Part shown: in pieces, positions 26,043-35,918 of the stretch | Layout of the letters: each line of letters starts with the position of its first letter | Position numbering within the stretch: the stretch's first letter is position 1 | Source: Edaphobacter aggregans DSM 19364 | GTDB lineage: Bacteria; Acidobacteriota; Terriglobia; Terriglobales; Acidobacteriaceae | DNA: 64,000 bases | Assembly (NCBI RefSeq): GCF_000745965.1 | Contig: NZ_JQKI01000014.1 | Coordinates: forward strand, 99,580-163,579 | Direction: 5' to 3' | The notes under the pieces: generated by a model | The model's input: the letters and a program-made list of their open reading frames with translations, nothing else | The model's database searches: none | Told to the model about the DNA's origin: nothing | Translations under genes and position numbers: made by a program

Positions 26043-28514
26043 ATGGGTTCGCAGCACTCTTCAACCCCGTCGCGGTGTCTCCGCCCGCCCGCTGCTCGTC
26101 CTCCTGACGGCGCTGCTGCTTGCCGCAACGATCCGTGGGCAGACACTTGCGACCACAGTTCCCCTCGTACTTCCATCCGCCATTGCCTTCGATAATCAGG
26201 GCAATCTCTACTTCGCTGAGACCGCCAACCACATCATCCGCAAAGTCGACGCTTCAAGCTACATCACCACGGTTGCAGGTACTGGCACGCAGGGATTCTC
26301 CGGCGACGGCGGAGCCGCCGCGTCCGCGCTGCTCGATTCCCCTCAGGGACTCGCCGTCAACGCCGCGAACCTCTACATCGCCGACACCCACAACCATCGC
26401 ATCCGCAGAATTCAGCTCGCCACCAGCATCATAACGACCATCGCAGGAACTTCCTTCGCCGGGTCTTCAGTGTGACAACGGTCCCGCGGCCGCCGCGACT
26501 CTCGATGCTCCAACGGCCCTCGCCCTCGACAGCAAGGGCAACCTCTACTTCGCCGACGTGAGAGCTCACCGTATTCGCCGTATCGACGCTGTCACAGCCA
26601 TCATCACAACCGTGGCGGGAACCGGCACGCAGGGCTTCGGAGGCGACGGCGCAGCCGCTACCGCCGCGCTGATAGACTCCCCTCAAGGACTCGCCGTTGA
26701 TGCAAACGGCAACCTCTACCTCGCCGACACCCACAACCACCGCATCCGCCGCATCGACTCCACGACGGGAGCCATCACCACGGTAGCGGGCACCGGCGCG
26801 CTCGGATTCGCCGGAGACTCGAACGCAGCGGCCACCTCAAGCCGCGCTCTCCCGCACGGCATCTCGGTCGATCCGGAGGGAAACCTCTACATCGCCGATA
26901 CCGCGAATCACCGCATCCGCCGAATCGACGCGGCTACCGGAGACATGACGACAATCGCGGGCGAAGGAACCCAGAGTTTTTCCGGCGACGGCGGCGCTGC
27001 CACATCGGCCAGCCTCGACACTCCACGCGGCGTGGCCGTCTCTCCCACAGGCTCCACTACCATCGCCGATACCGGCAACCAGCGCCTCCGCCAGATCGCC
27101 TCCGCCGGATCGCTCCAGACCATCGGAGGCCTCGGTACAACCATCTCTGGGGCGCTCACTATCGGCGGTCCCGCCGTCGTCTCTTACGGCTCCGGCCACA
27201 TCACCGCAACGCTCACGACGGCGTCAAGCGCCACCGGAGTCATTACCTTCCTTGATAGCTACGCTGGCTCGTCGACCACGGCGGCCACGATCCCGCTCGC
27301 AGGCACCAGTGCGGCCCTCGACACATCTCAACTCAGCGCAGGCGGGCATGCCATCACGGCACCCTACGCAGGCGACTCCACGCACGGTGCAGCGCAGAGC
27401 GCCGTCTTCGCTTTCACCGTAAGCCCGCTCCCGCTCACTGCCGTCATCACTCCATCCTCCATCAGCTATGGCGAGACGATCTCCTCGATCGCCGGCTCCC
27501 TCAGCGGTATCCTTCCGCGCGACCAATCCTCGGTCTCGGCGACCTTCTCGACAACAGCGGCTGCGCTGTCGCCCGCGGGCTCGTACCCGGTTACCGTCAC
27601 GCTCGCAGGCGCGGCAGCAGGGAAACTACACCATCGCCGCATCCCCGGCTTTCACCATCACACCCGCCACAACCGTCACGACACTCTCGGTCACGACGGC
27701 GCCTCTGGTTCCTGCCACAACGGTCAACGCAGGCGATCCCGTCACTTTCACCGTGCATGTCGCCAGCCAGACTACCAACACGCCAACCGGTTCGGTAACG
27801 ATCCTGGATAGCTCCACCACGCTCGCTACCGGCAAGGTAGATTCGGCAGGCGACGTGGTCTTCACGGCCAGTACTCTCACCGCAGGTTCGCACAGCTTCA
27901 CTGCGTTCTACTCCGGAGACGCGAACTTCAAAACCAGCACCTCGTCCGCGGCGGCGCTCCCGGTCAACGGTTCACAGACGCCCGCTGACTTTACCCTCAC
28001 CCCAACCGGTGCCACAACGCAGAGCATTGCCTCCGGGGCCTCTTCCAGCTTCACATTCGGAACCTCGATGCAGAACGGCCTGTCGAGTCCCATCTCACTC
28101 TCTGCGTCCGGACTCCCCAACCTGGCGACTGCGTCCTTCAACCCTGCCTACATCCCGCCCGGCTCCGCATCAGCTACGTTCACTCTAACGATCACAACCC
28201 CTAAGACGGCCCGACTCGATCAGCAGATCAACCACCCAGCCACCTACGCGATTCTCGCGTTCTTGTTCTTCCCACTGGGATCGTTTGTACTCCGTCGTTC
28301 GCGAACCAGCAGCCCCAGCTCACTGCTCGCTGTCCTGATTCTTCTGGCGCCTCTGTTCTGCGTAGGTTGCGGCGATCGCATCTACACCGGCAGCCGCACT
28401 ACGGATGCCTCGAAGACCTATACCATTACCGTCACCGGAACCGCGACCAGCCCCACCGGCACACCCCTTCAGCACACCGCGACCGTCACGCTGGTCGTGC
28501 TGCCCCCAAGCTAA
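26043..28514 (+). pseudogene. NHL-repeat/Ig-like exported protein with several frame lesions
   Basis: Three consecutive reading frames together give one protein: a signal-like stretch (PLLVLLTALLLAATIRGQ near 26087), NHL blades (GNLYFAETANHIIRKVD, GNLYLADTHNHRIRRID), Ig-like Big repeats with PTGSVTILD, and a C-terminal membrane segment (ILAFLFFPLGSFVLRRS). The frame breaks near 26465-26480, just before DNGPAAAATLDAP, with a net extra base. It breaks again at 27620-27625, where one extra A in GGGAAACT separates AGAAAG from NYTIAASPAF. The first frame also lacks any ATG, GTG or TTG start, so a third lesion or an odd start is likely. Function was probably adhesion or surface binding. Confidence 0.75.
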
Positions 28515-29239
28515 AACGGGCTGAGCAGCTTCAGCAGAAAGAACACCACAACGCCCGCGAAGAAGACCAGCGCCATGCGAATGCCCGGTTCACGATTCAC
28601 CTCGGGAACGAGATCTGTCGCGGCCACGTAGATCGTCACTCCCGCCGACAACGGCAGTCCGGCTCGCACCCACGACGGCTGCAGATTGATCAACAGCACG
28701 CCGGCCAGCGTCGTCGCGCCCAGGAACATCGCCGAGTTCAGCGCCGCGCTCCTGCTGCGTCCGCCCGCCAACATCACACTCGCCACAGTGAAACCCTCCG
28801 GCAGCTTGTGCAAGAACACCGCGACGAAGATGATCCAGCCCAGCCAGTGAGAGATCGCGAAGCCCGACCCGATCGCAATGCCATCGAAGAAGGTGTGCGC
28901 TGCCAATCCCAGCAGCACGGAGTAGCTTGTTCTCGCCGAGAGGAACTCGTGATGATGCGTCTCTTCGCCGAAGTGAAAGTGCGGCACCAGCGTATGCTCC
29001 AGCAGGTGCACACCGCAGTAGCCTACAAGCACCAGTAGCGGAGCCCATCGCGGACTCAACGCCAAGCCTTCCGGCACCATCTCCAGAACGGCGGCCGCCA
29101 GCATAAAGCCTGCACCCAGCGCGACGAAGTAGCGCAGCGCGCGCGCCGAGGGCGACCGTCGCACCAGCAGCACTCCGCCCGCATAGTCTGCCAGAGCCGC
29201 TACCGCGCCCAGCGTGAGACTCAACCATAGTGAGGTCAT
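28511..29239 (-). CDS. ZIP family metal transporter
   Basis: The 242-residue membrane protein resembles bacterial ZIP transporters, which import Zn2+ or other divalent metals. It has eight probable membrane segments. The metal-site helices carry HTFFDGIAIGSG and HKLPEGFTVASVML. The loop before them is His-rich (PHFHFGEETHHHEF), as expected for metal gathering. It overlaps the end of the NHL pseudogene tail to tail by 4 bases. No metal regulator is adjacent. The length is near that of ZupT-like proteins. Confidence 0.93.
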   Translation of the reverse strand: MTSLWLSLTLGAVAALADYAGGVLLVRRSPSARALRYFVALGAGFMLAAAVLEMVPEGLALSPRWAPLLVLVGYCGVHLLEHTLVPHFHFGEETHHHEFLSARTSYSVLLGLAAHTFFDGIAIGSGFAISHWLGWIIFVAVFLHKLPEGFTVASVMLAGGRSRSAALNSAMFLGATTLAGVLLINLQPSWVRAGLPLSAGVTIYVAATDLVPEVNREPGIRMALVFFAGVVVFFLLKLLSPF

Positions 29240-29331
29240 CGGCTACCTGTTCCGGGCGCGCCGAAGCGTGCCGCCGCCCTTCACAAGGAAGCGGCTGGGC
29301 CGAAGAGCCCAGGTCGCGATAGGTCCGATCC

Positions 29332-29850
29332 TCATATCCTCTTGATTTTACCTGTCTCCGGCCACTGCGACTCACGCGCCAGCATCAGCACCACACCGAT
29401 ACCGCAGAGAAGCACCAGGCCCTCCAGACGTTCGGAAAGAACGTGCAGACGTTCGAAGTCCGCCCGCGCCGGGTTCGCGACATCGACCGCCGCGATCGCC
29501 CCGCCGGCCTGCGCACGGTCCCGCTCCATCGCTGGGAGTACCCGAAGTTGCGAGTACGCCGTCGCCGCCAGCATCACGCCGGTCAATGCCATCTCAATCG
29601 CAAAGGCCACGCGAGCGGGAACCTCAGCGCGGAGCCACAGAATCCCCGTAGCGATGCAAAATAAAACGCCGCCGACCAGCCCGATCCCATGCAGGATGCT
29701 GAGCGTTCCGCCCACTACCAGCCCCGCCTCATGCGCGCTCGGCAGCCGATGAAACGCCACCGGAGCCAGCACAAATGCAAAGAAGGCGAGGCCGCCCACC
29801 CATGCCACCATCGCCAGCAAACGCACAGCCCGAAGAACTTTTTCCAGCAC
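29332..29850 (-). CDS. DUF4149 family membrane protein
   Basis: The 172-residue protein has four hydrophobic segments and the family-like opening LLAMVAWVGGLAFFAFVLAP. A charged loop of about 45 residues (from VLPAMERDRAQ to FERLHVLSER) precedes the last segment. The gene starts with GTG whose first base overlaps the htpX stop (TAGTG), so the two are cotranscribed. Function is unknown. Confidence 0.8.
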   Translation of the reverse strand: MLEKVLRAVRLLAMVAWVGGLAFFAFVLAPVAFHRLPSAHEAGLVVGGTLSILHGIGLVGGVLFCIATGILWLRAEVPARVAFAIEMALTGVMLAATAYSQLRVLPAMERDRAQAGGAIAAVDVANPARADFERLHVLSERLEGLVLLCGIGVVLMLARESQWPETGKIKRI

Positions 29851-30701
29851 TAGACCAGATCCCTCCCGATCAACCGTCGTATCCGTTCCTTGATCGGAGG
29901 ATGCGTCGAAAACAGGTTTGCAATGCCTCCGCTGCTCAGCAGGGGGGCCACGATGAACAGGTGCGCCGTCGTCGGCGAGGCCTGCATCGGGATGCGCCGC
30001 GAGTAGTCATCCAGCTTCTGCAGCGCGCGGGCAAGCGCATAAGGATTGCCCGTCTCCCGCGCTCCCGTGACGTCCGCCTCATACTCGCGCGAACGGGAGA
30101 TCGCCAGTTGAATCAGCGACGCTGCGATCGGCGCCAGGATGATCATTAACAGTCCGCCGAGCCCGCCTCCGCGATCCCGCTCATCGCGCCCACCGTATCC
30201 TCCGAAAAGAGACGCCCAGTAGCCCATGCGCGCTACCATCGTGATCGCGCCGGCTAGTGTGGCTGCAATCGAGCTGGTAAGAATGTCGCGGTTTCGCACA
30301 TGTCCTAACTCATGCGCCAGCACGCCCTCCAGCTCTTCGTCGTCGAGCAGCCGCAGAATCCCATGCGTCACGGCAACGGACGCGTGCTTCGGATTCCGTC
30401 CTGTCGCAAACGCATTCGGGCTCTCGCTTGGAATGACATAGATCTTCGGCATCGGCAGACCTTGTTTCGCCGCCAGCCGCTCCACCACCTCGTAGGCGCG
30501 CGGCAGTTCCTCGCGCGTTACGGGCTGCGCGCGGTACATCGAGAGAGCCAGCTTATCCGAGAAGAAGTACGTTCCGAAATTAAAGACGACGGACAGCACA
30601 AACGCGAGCACCATGCCGTTGCGGCCGCCAAACCAGTCTCCGATGAAGATCAGGAATACGGTAAGCACCACCAGCAGAAGCGTCGATTTGAACGTATTCA
30701 T
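29850..30701 (-). CDS. htpX: Membrane zinc metalloprotease HtpX
   Basis: HtpX degrades misfolded membrane proteins. The 283-residue protein has two N-terminal membrane segments, the substrate-facing [14 protein letters not shown] region (here [19 protein letters not shown]), the zinc motif [13 protein letters not shown] with the glutamate catalyst, a second pair of hydrophobic segments with a Gly/Arg-rich cytoplasmic loop ([14 protein letters not shown]), and the zinc-ligand glutamate in [11 protein letters not shown]. It follows the secreted protein gene by 12 bases and precedes the DUF4149 gene in one transcript, and may continue the cytochrome maturation operon. Confidence 0.96.
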   Translation of the reverse strand: MNTFKSTLLLVVLTVFLIFIGDWFGGRNGMVLAFVLSVVFNFGTYFFSDKLALSMYRAQPVTREELPRAYEVVERLAAKQGLPMPKIYVIPSESPNAFATGRNPKHASVAVTHGILRLLDDEELEGVLAHELGHVRNRDILTSSIAATLAGAITMVARMGYWASLFGGYGGRDERDRGGGLGGLLMIILAPIAASLIQLAISRSREYEADVTGARETGNPYALARALQKLDDYSRRIPMQASPTTAHLFIVAPLLSSGGIANLFSTHPPIKERIRRLIGRDLV

Positions 30702-30713
30702 CGCTCAACCCCT

Positions 30714-32045
30714 TTAGAGACCTGCCTGGGTTGCCTTTGCGGGGGCTTCGCTGCCGCCTCTTCGCGAGAGTGCCCGCTTCAAAACTACCTCGAGCGCGGC
30801 CTTCTGTTCAGCATACTCCTCCTCGTCCAGACGGCCCTCCAGCCGGTCTGTCTCGACGGCGAACAGCTCTTCCTTCAGGGAGGCCAGCAATGCGGCTGGG
30901 CCCGTAACCTGTACCGCCTGAGCCGCGGGCAGCACAGTGGTTGCCTGGCCGCTGCTGTTTTTCAGCATCACGCCGGCGCCCGCGGCCATAGCCAGCCCAA
31001 GTCCGCCGATAATCCACCACTTATACTTCGCCCACGGATCGTTCGTCCCCTCCGGATCGATAGGGGTTCCCAATCCTCCGCCTGGCCGCGTATCCGTTGC
31101 CGCAGACGCATTGCCTCCGGCCTGCGGTCCGCCTGCTGAAGCACTCTCGCCCGCGCTGGCCGCAGCATTGTCCCGCGGAAGTTGTCCTGCTCCGGACACC
31201 GTGAACTCCAGCGGCTGCGAGGGCGAAACATTGCGCGCCACGAACGTCTGCGCCGTCGTCTCCTCTGTTGCGGGAGCATACGGAGCCGAGGGTCCAGCCT
31301 GGAAGCTCATGCTCTTCGGCATCATCACCGCAACCGTATCGGTCACCATCGTCGGCTTCGGAGCGAACTTCAGGTTGCCTGAATAGGGAAGACGGTAAGT
31401 GATCTGAAACCGCGTCTCGCCCGGGCGAATCGGAAAGATGAAAGCAAAGTGATTCGGATCTCCCAGCGGAACTGGCGACGCCTGCACGGGCATTCCTCCC
31501 GGTCCCAGCGCAGCCGAGCCTTCGACCACGGCACCCGCCGGCAGATAGAACTCAAACGGTCGCTCGCCAAACTGCGTCTTCGGCGGATTCGACTCGTTCT
31601 TCACAAAGAAGTTCTCCACCACACGCAGCGACTTCCCGCTCTCGTCGGTCTGAATGCGCATCACGTCGGCCTCGCTGCTCACACCGGCCACCTTCGGCGC
31701 CGAGTCGAACACCTCCACGTCAACGGACTGCGTTCCCGGAGGCGCCGGCCGGAAGTAGTTCGCCTTGTCATGGGTAACGCGAACAAGATGGACTCCAGCA
31801 TCGGGCACGTCCAGGGTGAACCGCCCCTTCGCGTCCGTCTTCGTGCGCGTCGCCTCTTGCATGCCCTGCGCCAGACGGATCAGCACAACATCATCGCCCG
31901 CCGCAGGCTTGTTATTGGTCTTGTTGATGACGGTGCCGGTAATGGACTCCGCGGCTGCGAAACCGGAGAGAGCAGCAGCCATAGCGGCAAGGGCTGCCAA
32001 ACGTCGTACGCCCGAATCTGTAAATGTAAAGATGGATAAGATCAC
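30714..32045 (-). CDS. Secreted/anchored carboxypeptidase-regulatory-like protein with CcmI-like C-terminus
   Basis: The 443-residue protein has a signal peptide (to about AAAES), a CarboxypepD-regulatory-like beta domain at 34-110 (SITGTVINKTNNKPAAGDDV), a second beta-rich domain to about 290, a Gly/Ala/Ser linker, a membrane segment (WWIIGGLGLAMAAGAGVML), and a C-terminal cytoplasmic stretch containing LEGRLDEEEYAEQKAALE. That motif recurs in the CcmI-like protein upstream. The start codon is GTG. It belongs to the ccm-htpX strand group, 147 bases after the CcmI-like gene. I cannot assign a precise function; a heme-delivery accessory role is a guess. Confidence 0.75.
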   Translation of the reverse strand: MILSIFTFTDSGVRRLAALAAMAAALSGFAAAESITGTVINKTNNKPAAGDDVVLIRLAQGMQEATRTKTDAKGRFTLDVPDAGVHLVRVTHDKANYFRPAPPGTQSVDVEVFDSAPKVAGVSSEADVMRIQTDESGKSLRVVENFFVKNESNPPKTQFGERPFEFYLPAGAVVEGSAALGPGGMPVQASPVPLGDPNHFAFIFPIRPGETRFQITYRLPYSGNLKFAPKPTMVTDTVAVMMPKSMSFQAGPSAPYAPATEETTAQTFVARNVSPSQPLEFTVSGAGQLPRDNAAASAGESASAGGPQAGGNASAATDTRPGGGLGTPIDPEGTNDPWAKYKWWIIGGLGLAMAAGAGVMLKNSSGQATTVLPAAQAVQVTGPAALLASLKEELFAVETDRLEGRLDEEEYAEQKAALEVVLKRALSRRGGSEAPAKATQAGL

Positions 32046-32192
32046 GCCTTAAGTCTACGCCAAACGGCGTCGCCTGAACTCTTCGCACGGACTCGTCCGC
32101 CGCAACTTACGAAACATTTGCTTCTAGGCAGGCCTGGGACTTCATCCCCTGAAGATACCTTCTTGTTCTCGGCAGTCTTGTTTGAAAGGGTA

Positions 32193-32480
32193 TTACGTCC
32201 GACCACGCAGCACCCCGTGCCGCTCCAGTCTCTCCATCTCGGCGATCACCTGCGCCGCCTCGTCTTCGAGCGCCGCCCGCTGCTCCGCGTAGTCCTGTTC
32301 CGGGTACTTACCCGCCAGGTACTCAAAGTTCAGATCGCGAAGGTTCTCGTAGATCGCGTCCTTGCGCTCGCGCAGATAGTCCACTCGCGTCTTGTCTGCC
32401 TGGAAGAACGGATTCTTCTCCGGCCAGAAGATGAACCCAAACAGCGCCACGGTCAACAGAAGTCCCGCAATCGTTCCCAT
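32193..32480 (-). CDS. Short CcmI-like cytochrome c biogenesis protein
   Basis: The 95-residue protein has one N-terminal membrane segment (IAGLLLTVALFGFIFWP) and a coiled charged segment, DAIYENLRDLNFEYLAGKYP then EQDYAEQRAALEDE. This matches the N-terminal part of CcmI, which holds apocytochrome c at the heme lyase; the TPR part of full CcmI is absent. Its ATG shares one base with the ccmH stop (TGATG). A short form like this is common in deltaproteobacterial and acidobacterial ccm operons (recollection). Confidence 0.8.
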   Translation of the reverse strand: MGTIAGLLLTVALFGFIFWPEKNPFFQADKTRVDYLRERKDAIYENLRDLNFEYLAGKYPEQDYAEQRAALEDEAAQVIAEMERLERHGVLRGRT

Positions 32481-32947
32481 CAGTACTCCGTCTCCCGCCG
32501 GATTCGTTCGCGCAGAGCGTCATCGCGCCCCGTCATCTCAGCCGGCATACCGGCTACAGGATGCGGCACACTGCGCTTCCGCCACATCACCACCAGCACA
32601 CCTGTCCCCACAATCGCCAGCAGAAACACCGCCATCGGCGCGATCCACGCAGCATTATCGAATCCGCCGCGAATCGGTGCAGCCAGCACCGTTGGCCCGT
32701 ACTTCACAGAAAACCAATTCAGGATCGCTGTATCCGTTCCGCCGCCGGCCAATTGCGCACGCAACTCGCTAATCATCCGGTCCGACTCCGGGCACCCCAC
32801 GTGGTTGCATTCCAGCAGAATCTGCCCGCAGCTGCACACGCAGATCATCTCGTGGCCAAGCTTGCCGAAGCGTGAACTCGAATCCGCCCCCAGCATCACG
32901 AGCGCAACCAAGCAGACCGCCGCGCCTTGCCACCATCGCTTAAGCAT
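32480..32947 (-). CDS. ccmH: CcmH/NrfF-type apocytochrome thiol reductase
   Basis: CcmH reduces the CXXCH cysteines of apocytochrome c before heme attachment. The 155-residue protein has a signal/membrane segment, a redox-active cysteine cluster (EMICVCSCGQILLECNHVGC, cysteines 36, 38, 40, 47, 52), a short helix bundle, and a second membrane segment (WIAPMAVFLLAIVGTGVLVV). Extra cysteines beside the usual LRC-x-x-C are typical of the non-proteobacterial form. ATG at 32947 overlaps the ccmF end by 8 bases; an upstream GTG at 32968 is also in frame. Confidence 0.88.
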   Translation of the reverse strand: MLKRWWQGAAVCLVALVMLGADSSSRFGKLGHEMICVCSCGQILLECNHVGCPESDRMISELRAQLAGGGTDTAILNWFSVKYGPTVLAAPIRGGFDNAAWIAPMAVFLLAIVGTGVLVVMWRKRSVPHPVAGMPAEMTGRDDALRERIRRETEY

Positions 32948-35024
32948 GATGAACCTCAACCTCGACACCGACAGGGGAGGGAACCCCCGCCCGCGCCCGT
33001 GCCGCAGCAGGTGTCAGGGCCGGAACCAGCGCAACAAACGTCCCCAGCACCACAATCAGCACGCCGATCCAGATCCAGTTCATCAGCGGATTGATGAACA
33101 CCTTGATGATCGGCTTATCCGTGTCCGGGTTCTTGCCCTCATAGATCACGTACAAGTCCTGCGCCAGCGTCGAGTGCAGCGCCACCATCGTCGAGGTCGT
33201 CTGGCTCGCGTTGTAGAACCTGCGTTCAGGCGCAAGCTGTGTAATCTTCTTGTTGCCCTTGAAGACGTCCAGCAGCGCAAACTCCGTGTCGTAGTTCGCA
33301 TTCGAGTCCTGCGAGAAGCTCTGGCACACCAGCCGGTACGGCCCCATCTTCACCTCGTCGCCAAAGCCCATCTCCTGCTCGTGCGACTGGTTGAAAGCCC
33401 CTCCGGCAATCCCTATAAACATCACAACAATGCCGAAGTGAACGATATAGCCGCCGTACCGGCGTGTGTTTCGTCGCACCAGCATCACGGTCGAGGCGAA
33501 CAGGCTCTTGCCCGTCTGCGTCCGCACCACCGAGGCACCGCGGAGAAACTCCGAGCCGATCGCCGTAATCACCCCCGCCGCCAACGTAAACGTCACCAGC
33601 GAGAAGACCTCCGCATGCATGTCATCGCCTGCGCTCCACGGCCGTACTCCGGCGATAATCACCACCACAAACGCCACCGCCATCGCCATCGAAGGCAGCA
33701 CAAAATTCCGCCGTATCGACCGCAGCGACGTCGCCCGCCAGGCCAGAATCGGCCCAATGCCGGTTAGGAACAGCAAAGAGAGCCCAATCGGAATGTTCAC
33801 GCGGTTGTAGAACGGAGCGCCCACCGTCACCTTCGAGCCCTGCACATACTCGCTCAGAACAGGGAACAGCGTTCCCCAAAGCACCGTGAAGCAGGCCACC
33901 AGCAAGATCAGGTTGTTGAACAGGAAACTCGACTCGCGGCTCACCAGCGATTCCAGCCTATTCTCGCTCTTCAGGTGGTCCTTCTGCTTGAAGAAGGTAA
34001 ACAGGCATACCGCGAACACTGCCAGGATGAACCCGTAGAACCACCCTCCGATCGCAGACTGCGCAAACGCATGAACGCTCGACACGATGCCTGACCGAGT
34101 CAGCAGGGTCCCCAAAATCGTCAGCAGGAACGTCGAGAAGATCAGCCAGACGTTCCACGTCTTCATCATCCCGCGCTTCTCCTGCATCATCACCGAGTGC
34201 AGAAACGCCGTGCCTGTCAACCATGGCATCAGCGAAGCGTTCTCCACCGGGTCCCACCCCCAATATCCTCCCCAGCCCAGCACGCTATAAGCCCAGTGCG
34301 CTCCCAGAAAGATTCCACAGGTCAGAAACAGCCACGTCACCATCGTCCATCGCCGTGTGATGTGAATCCACTTCTCGCCCGGATACCGCATCATCAGCGC
34401 ACCCAGCGCAAATGCGAACGGTACCGAGAACCCGACATAGCCGAGATACAGCATCGGAGGATGAATCACCATCTCCGGATACTGCAGCAGCGGATTCAGG
34501 CCGAAGCCATCCTGCGCCACTGGCCCCGGCTGAATCGCAAACGGAGGAGCCGCGAAGTTCAGCAGCAAAAGAAAGAACACCTGAATCCCGGCAAGGATTG
34601 TCGAGGCAAACGCCGACAGCCGCACATCCACCTTGTGCCGCATCCGCAGCACAAATCCGTACGCGCTCAGCAGCCACGCCCAAAGCAGCAGCGAGCCTTC
34701 CTGCCCGCTCCACAGCGCAGAAAACTTATAGGCCGTGTTCAGATCCCGGTTCGTATGGTGCAGGATGTAGCTCACCGAGTAGTCGTTGGTGAACGCCGCC
34801 CACACCAGCGCAAAGGCGGAAAAACTCAACGCAATGAAGCTCGCAATGCCCGCCCGGCGCGCCGTCTCGCCCAGCCTTCCGGCGCCATCGCCTCCAGCGG
34901 TCATGCCCGCGGCCGAGCGGGATCGCCAGAGCGCAACTGCCCCCATAATCAGCGTATAAGTGCTCAGGACCAAAGCCAGGAGCAGCGCAAAACTCCCAAA
35001 CTCGGGCATAGGATGGCTTCGCAT
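32940..35024 (-). CDS. ccmF: Cytochrome c heme lyase subunit CcmF
   Basis: CcmF ligates heme to apocytochrome c in the periplasm. The 694-residue polytopic protein has about 14 membrane segments and the WWD-type motif GWGGYWGWDPVENASLMPWL, with conserved histidines in the flanking segments. The C-terminal periplasmic domain (about 560-650, VKMGPYRLVCQSFSQD) and final membrane segment are present, so it is full length. GAGAGAGGAA precedes the ATG. It leads the ccmF-ccmH-ccmI-like run. No ccmA/B/C/E genes are in the window. Confidence 0.96.
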   Translation of the reverse strand: MRSHPMPEFGSFALLLALVLSTYTLIMGAVALWRSRSAAGMTAGGDGAGRLGETARRAGIASFIALSFSAFALVWAAFTNDYSVSYILHHTNRDLNTAYKFSALWSGQEGSLLLWAWLLSAYGFVLRMRHKVDVRLSAFASTILAGIQVFFLLLLNFAAPPFAIQPGPVAQDGFGLNPLLQYPEMVIHPPMLYLGYVGFSVPFAFALGALMMRYPGEKWIHITRRWTMVTWLFLTCGIFLGAHWAYSVLGWGGYWGWDPVENASLMPWLTGTAFLHSVMMQEKRGMMKTWNVWLIFSTFLLTILGTLLTRSGIVSSVHAFAQSAIGGWFYGFILAVFAVCLFTFFKQKDHLKSENRLESLVSRESSFLFNNLILLVACFTVLWGTLFPVLSEYVQGSKVTVGAPFYNRVNIPIGLSLLFLTGIGPILAWRATSLRSIRRNFVLPSMAMAVAFVVVIIAGVRPWSAGDDMHAEVFSLVTFTLAAGVITAIGSEFLRGASVVRTQTGKSLFASTVMLVRRNTRRYGGYIVHFGIVVMFIGIAGGAFNQSHEQEMGFGDEVKMGPYRLVCQSFSQDSNANYDTEFALLDVFKGNKKITQLAPERRFYNASQTTSTMVALHSTLAQDLYVIYEGKNPDTDKPIIKVFINPLMNWIWIGVLIVVLGTFVALVPALTPAAARARAGVPSPVGVEVEVHHA

Positions 35025-35093
35025 GGATTCCTCTCTCCCATTCTCTCAAGGGCGCGCCGGAACGGCAACAAACAGGAGAGAGAGCGTGACGTT

Positions 35094-35513
35094 TTATCGC
35101 GCAGGCGGAAGAGCGGATTGGGCCTCTTCGTGCTCAAACGTCGCTGGCGGCCCAATCAGATTGCGAACACAGGCCAACAGAGAGTCCGGGTGAAGCGGTT
35201 TCAGTCGAAACTCCACATCCATGCCTTCGTACTCGTCCTCGGCCTCCAACCCACTGATCACCAGGATCGGGATACTTGGCATGATCTTGCGAATCTCCCC
35301 GGCGAACCGATTGCCGCTCATGCCGGGCATGATGTGGTCGGTGACGATCAGACGAACCTCCGTCAGGAAGTCCCCATGCCGAAGTTGCTCAAGGGCACGG
35401 GCAGGATTGAGAGCCGTAATAACGAAGTACCCGCAGCGCCGCAGAATCGTCTGTCGCACAGCAGCCTGTACCGCATTGTCGTCTACCAGAAGAATCGCTT
35501 GGGTGCTCTGCAT
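35094..35513 (-). CDS. Single-domain response regulator
   Basis: The 139-residue protein is a stand-alone receiver domain. The acidic pocket is LLVDDN, the phospho-acceptor Asp is in LIVTDHIMPGMSG, the Ser switch in LVISGL, and the conserved lysine in FRLKPLHP. There is no output domain, so it probably passes a phosphate on or binds a partner. The C-terminal 25 residues are acidic and Pro/Ala-rich. No histidine kinase is adjacent. It ends 69 bases before the ccmF start on the same strand. Confidence 0.92.
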   Translation of the reverse strand: MQSTQAILLVDDNAVQAAVRQTILRRCGYFVITALNPARALEQLRHGDFLTEVRLIVTDHIMPGMSGNRFAGEIRKIMPSIPILVISGLEAEDEYEGMDVEFRLKPLHPDSLLACVRNLIGPPATFEHEEAQSALPPAR

Positions 35514-35918
35514 CTACAACTCCAGGGAGAAAGGCCAGTCATCGTGCATCCGGACGCGTTCTTCTCCAGCGAGATCTACGGATTGAGACGGAGAAAAAGG
35601 GTCCCGTAAAATCGGTCAGCGGACCGCAAAAGTAAAGCTCGCGCGAGCGATCCGTGTATCATCAGCATCTGTTTTGCTATTCGGATGCCTGTCATCAAAA
35701 CAGTCAGACGCTGCAGTGTATGACTTCATAGATGCTGCAATGCTGCCGTTTAGTTTTCTCCGGCCATAGTAAACGCTCGCGGCTATCTCTCCTTCCATCC
35801 CACTTTGGTGTGCCCTTCCCCGCGCATCCCTCTCCCGCGTCCCGCTAGACGAAGGGGAACAAACGATTTACAGTTGGCCGAAGAACGTCAACACTGAACG
35901 CATTACCAAAGGCAAACC
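35514..35918. other. Intergenic region, nothing recognised
   Basis: These 405 bases separate the response regulator from the symporter. A possible reading frame of 60 codons on the minus strand (35616-35798) has no ribosome site or family resemblance. The region presumably carries the two divergent promoters. Confidence 0.5.

Noticed and set aside
35616..35798. 60-codon minus-strand ORF in the gap before the symporter
   Set aside because: There is no ribosome site, no family resemblance and no coherent composition.
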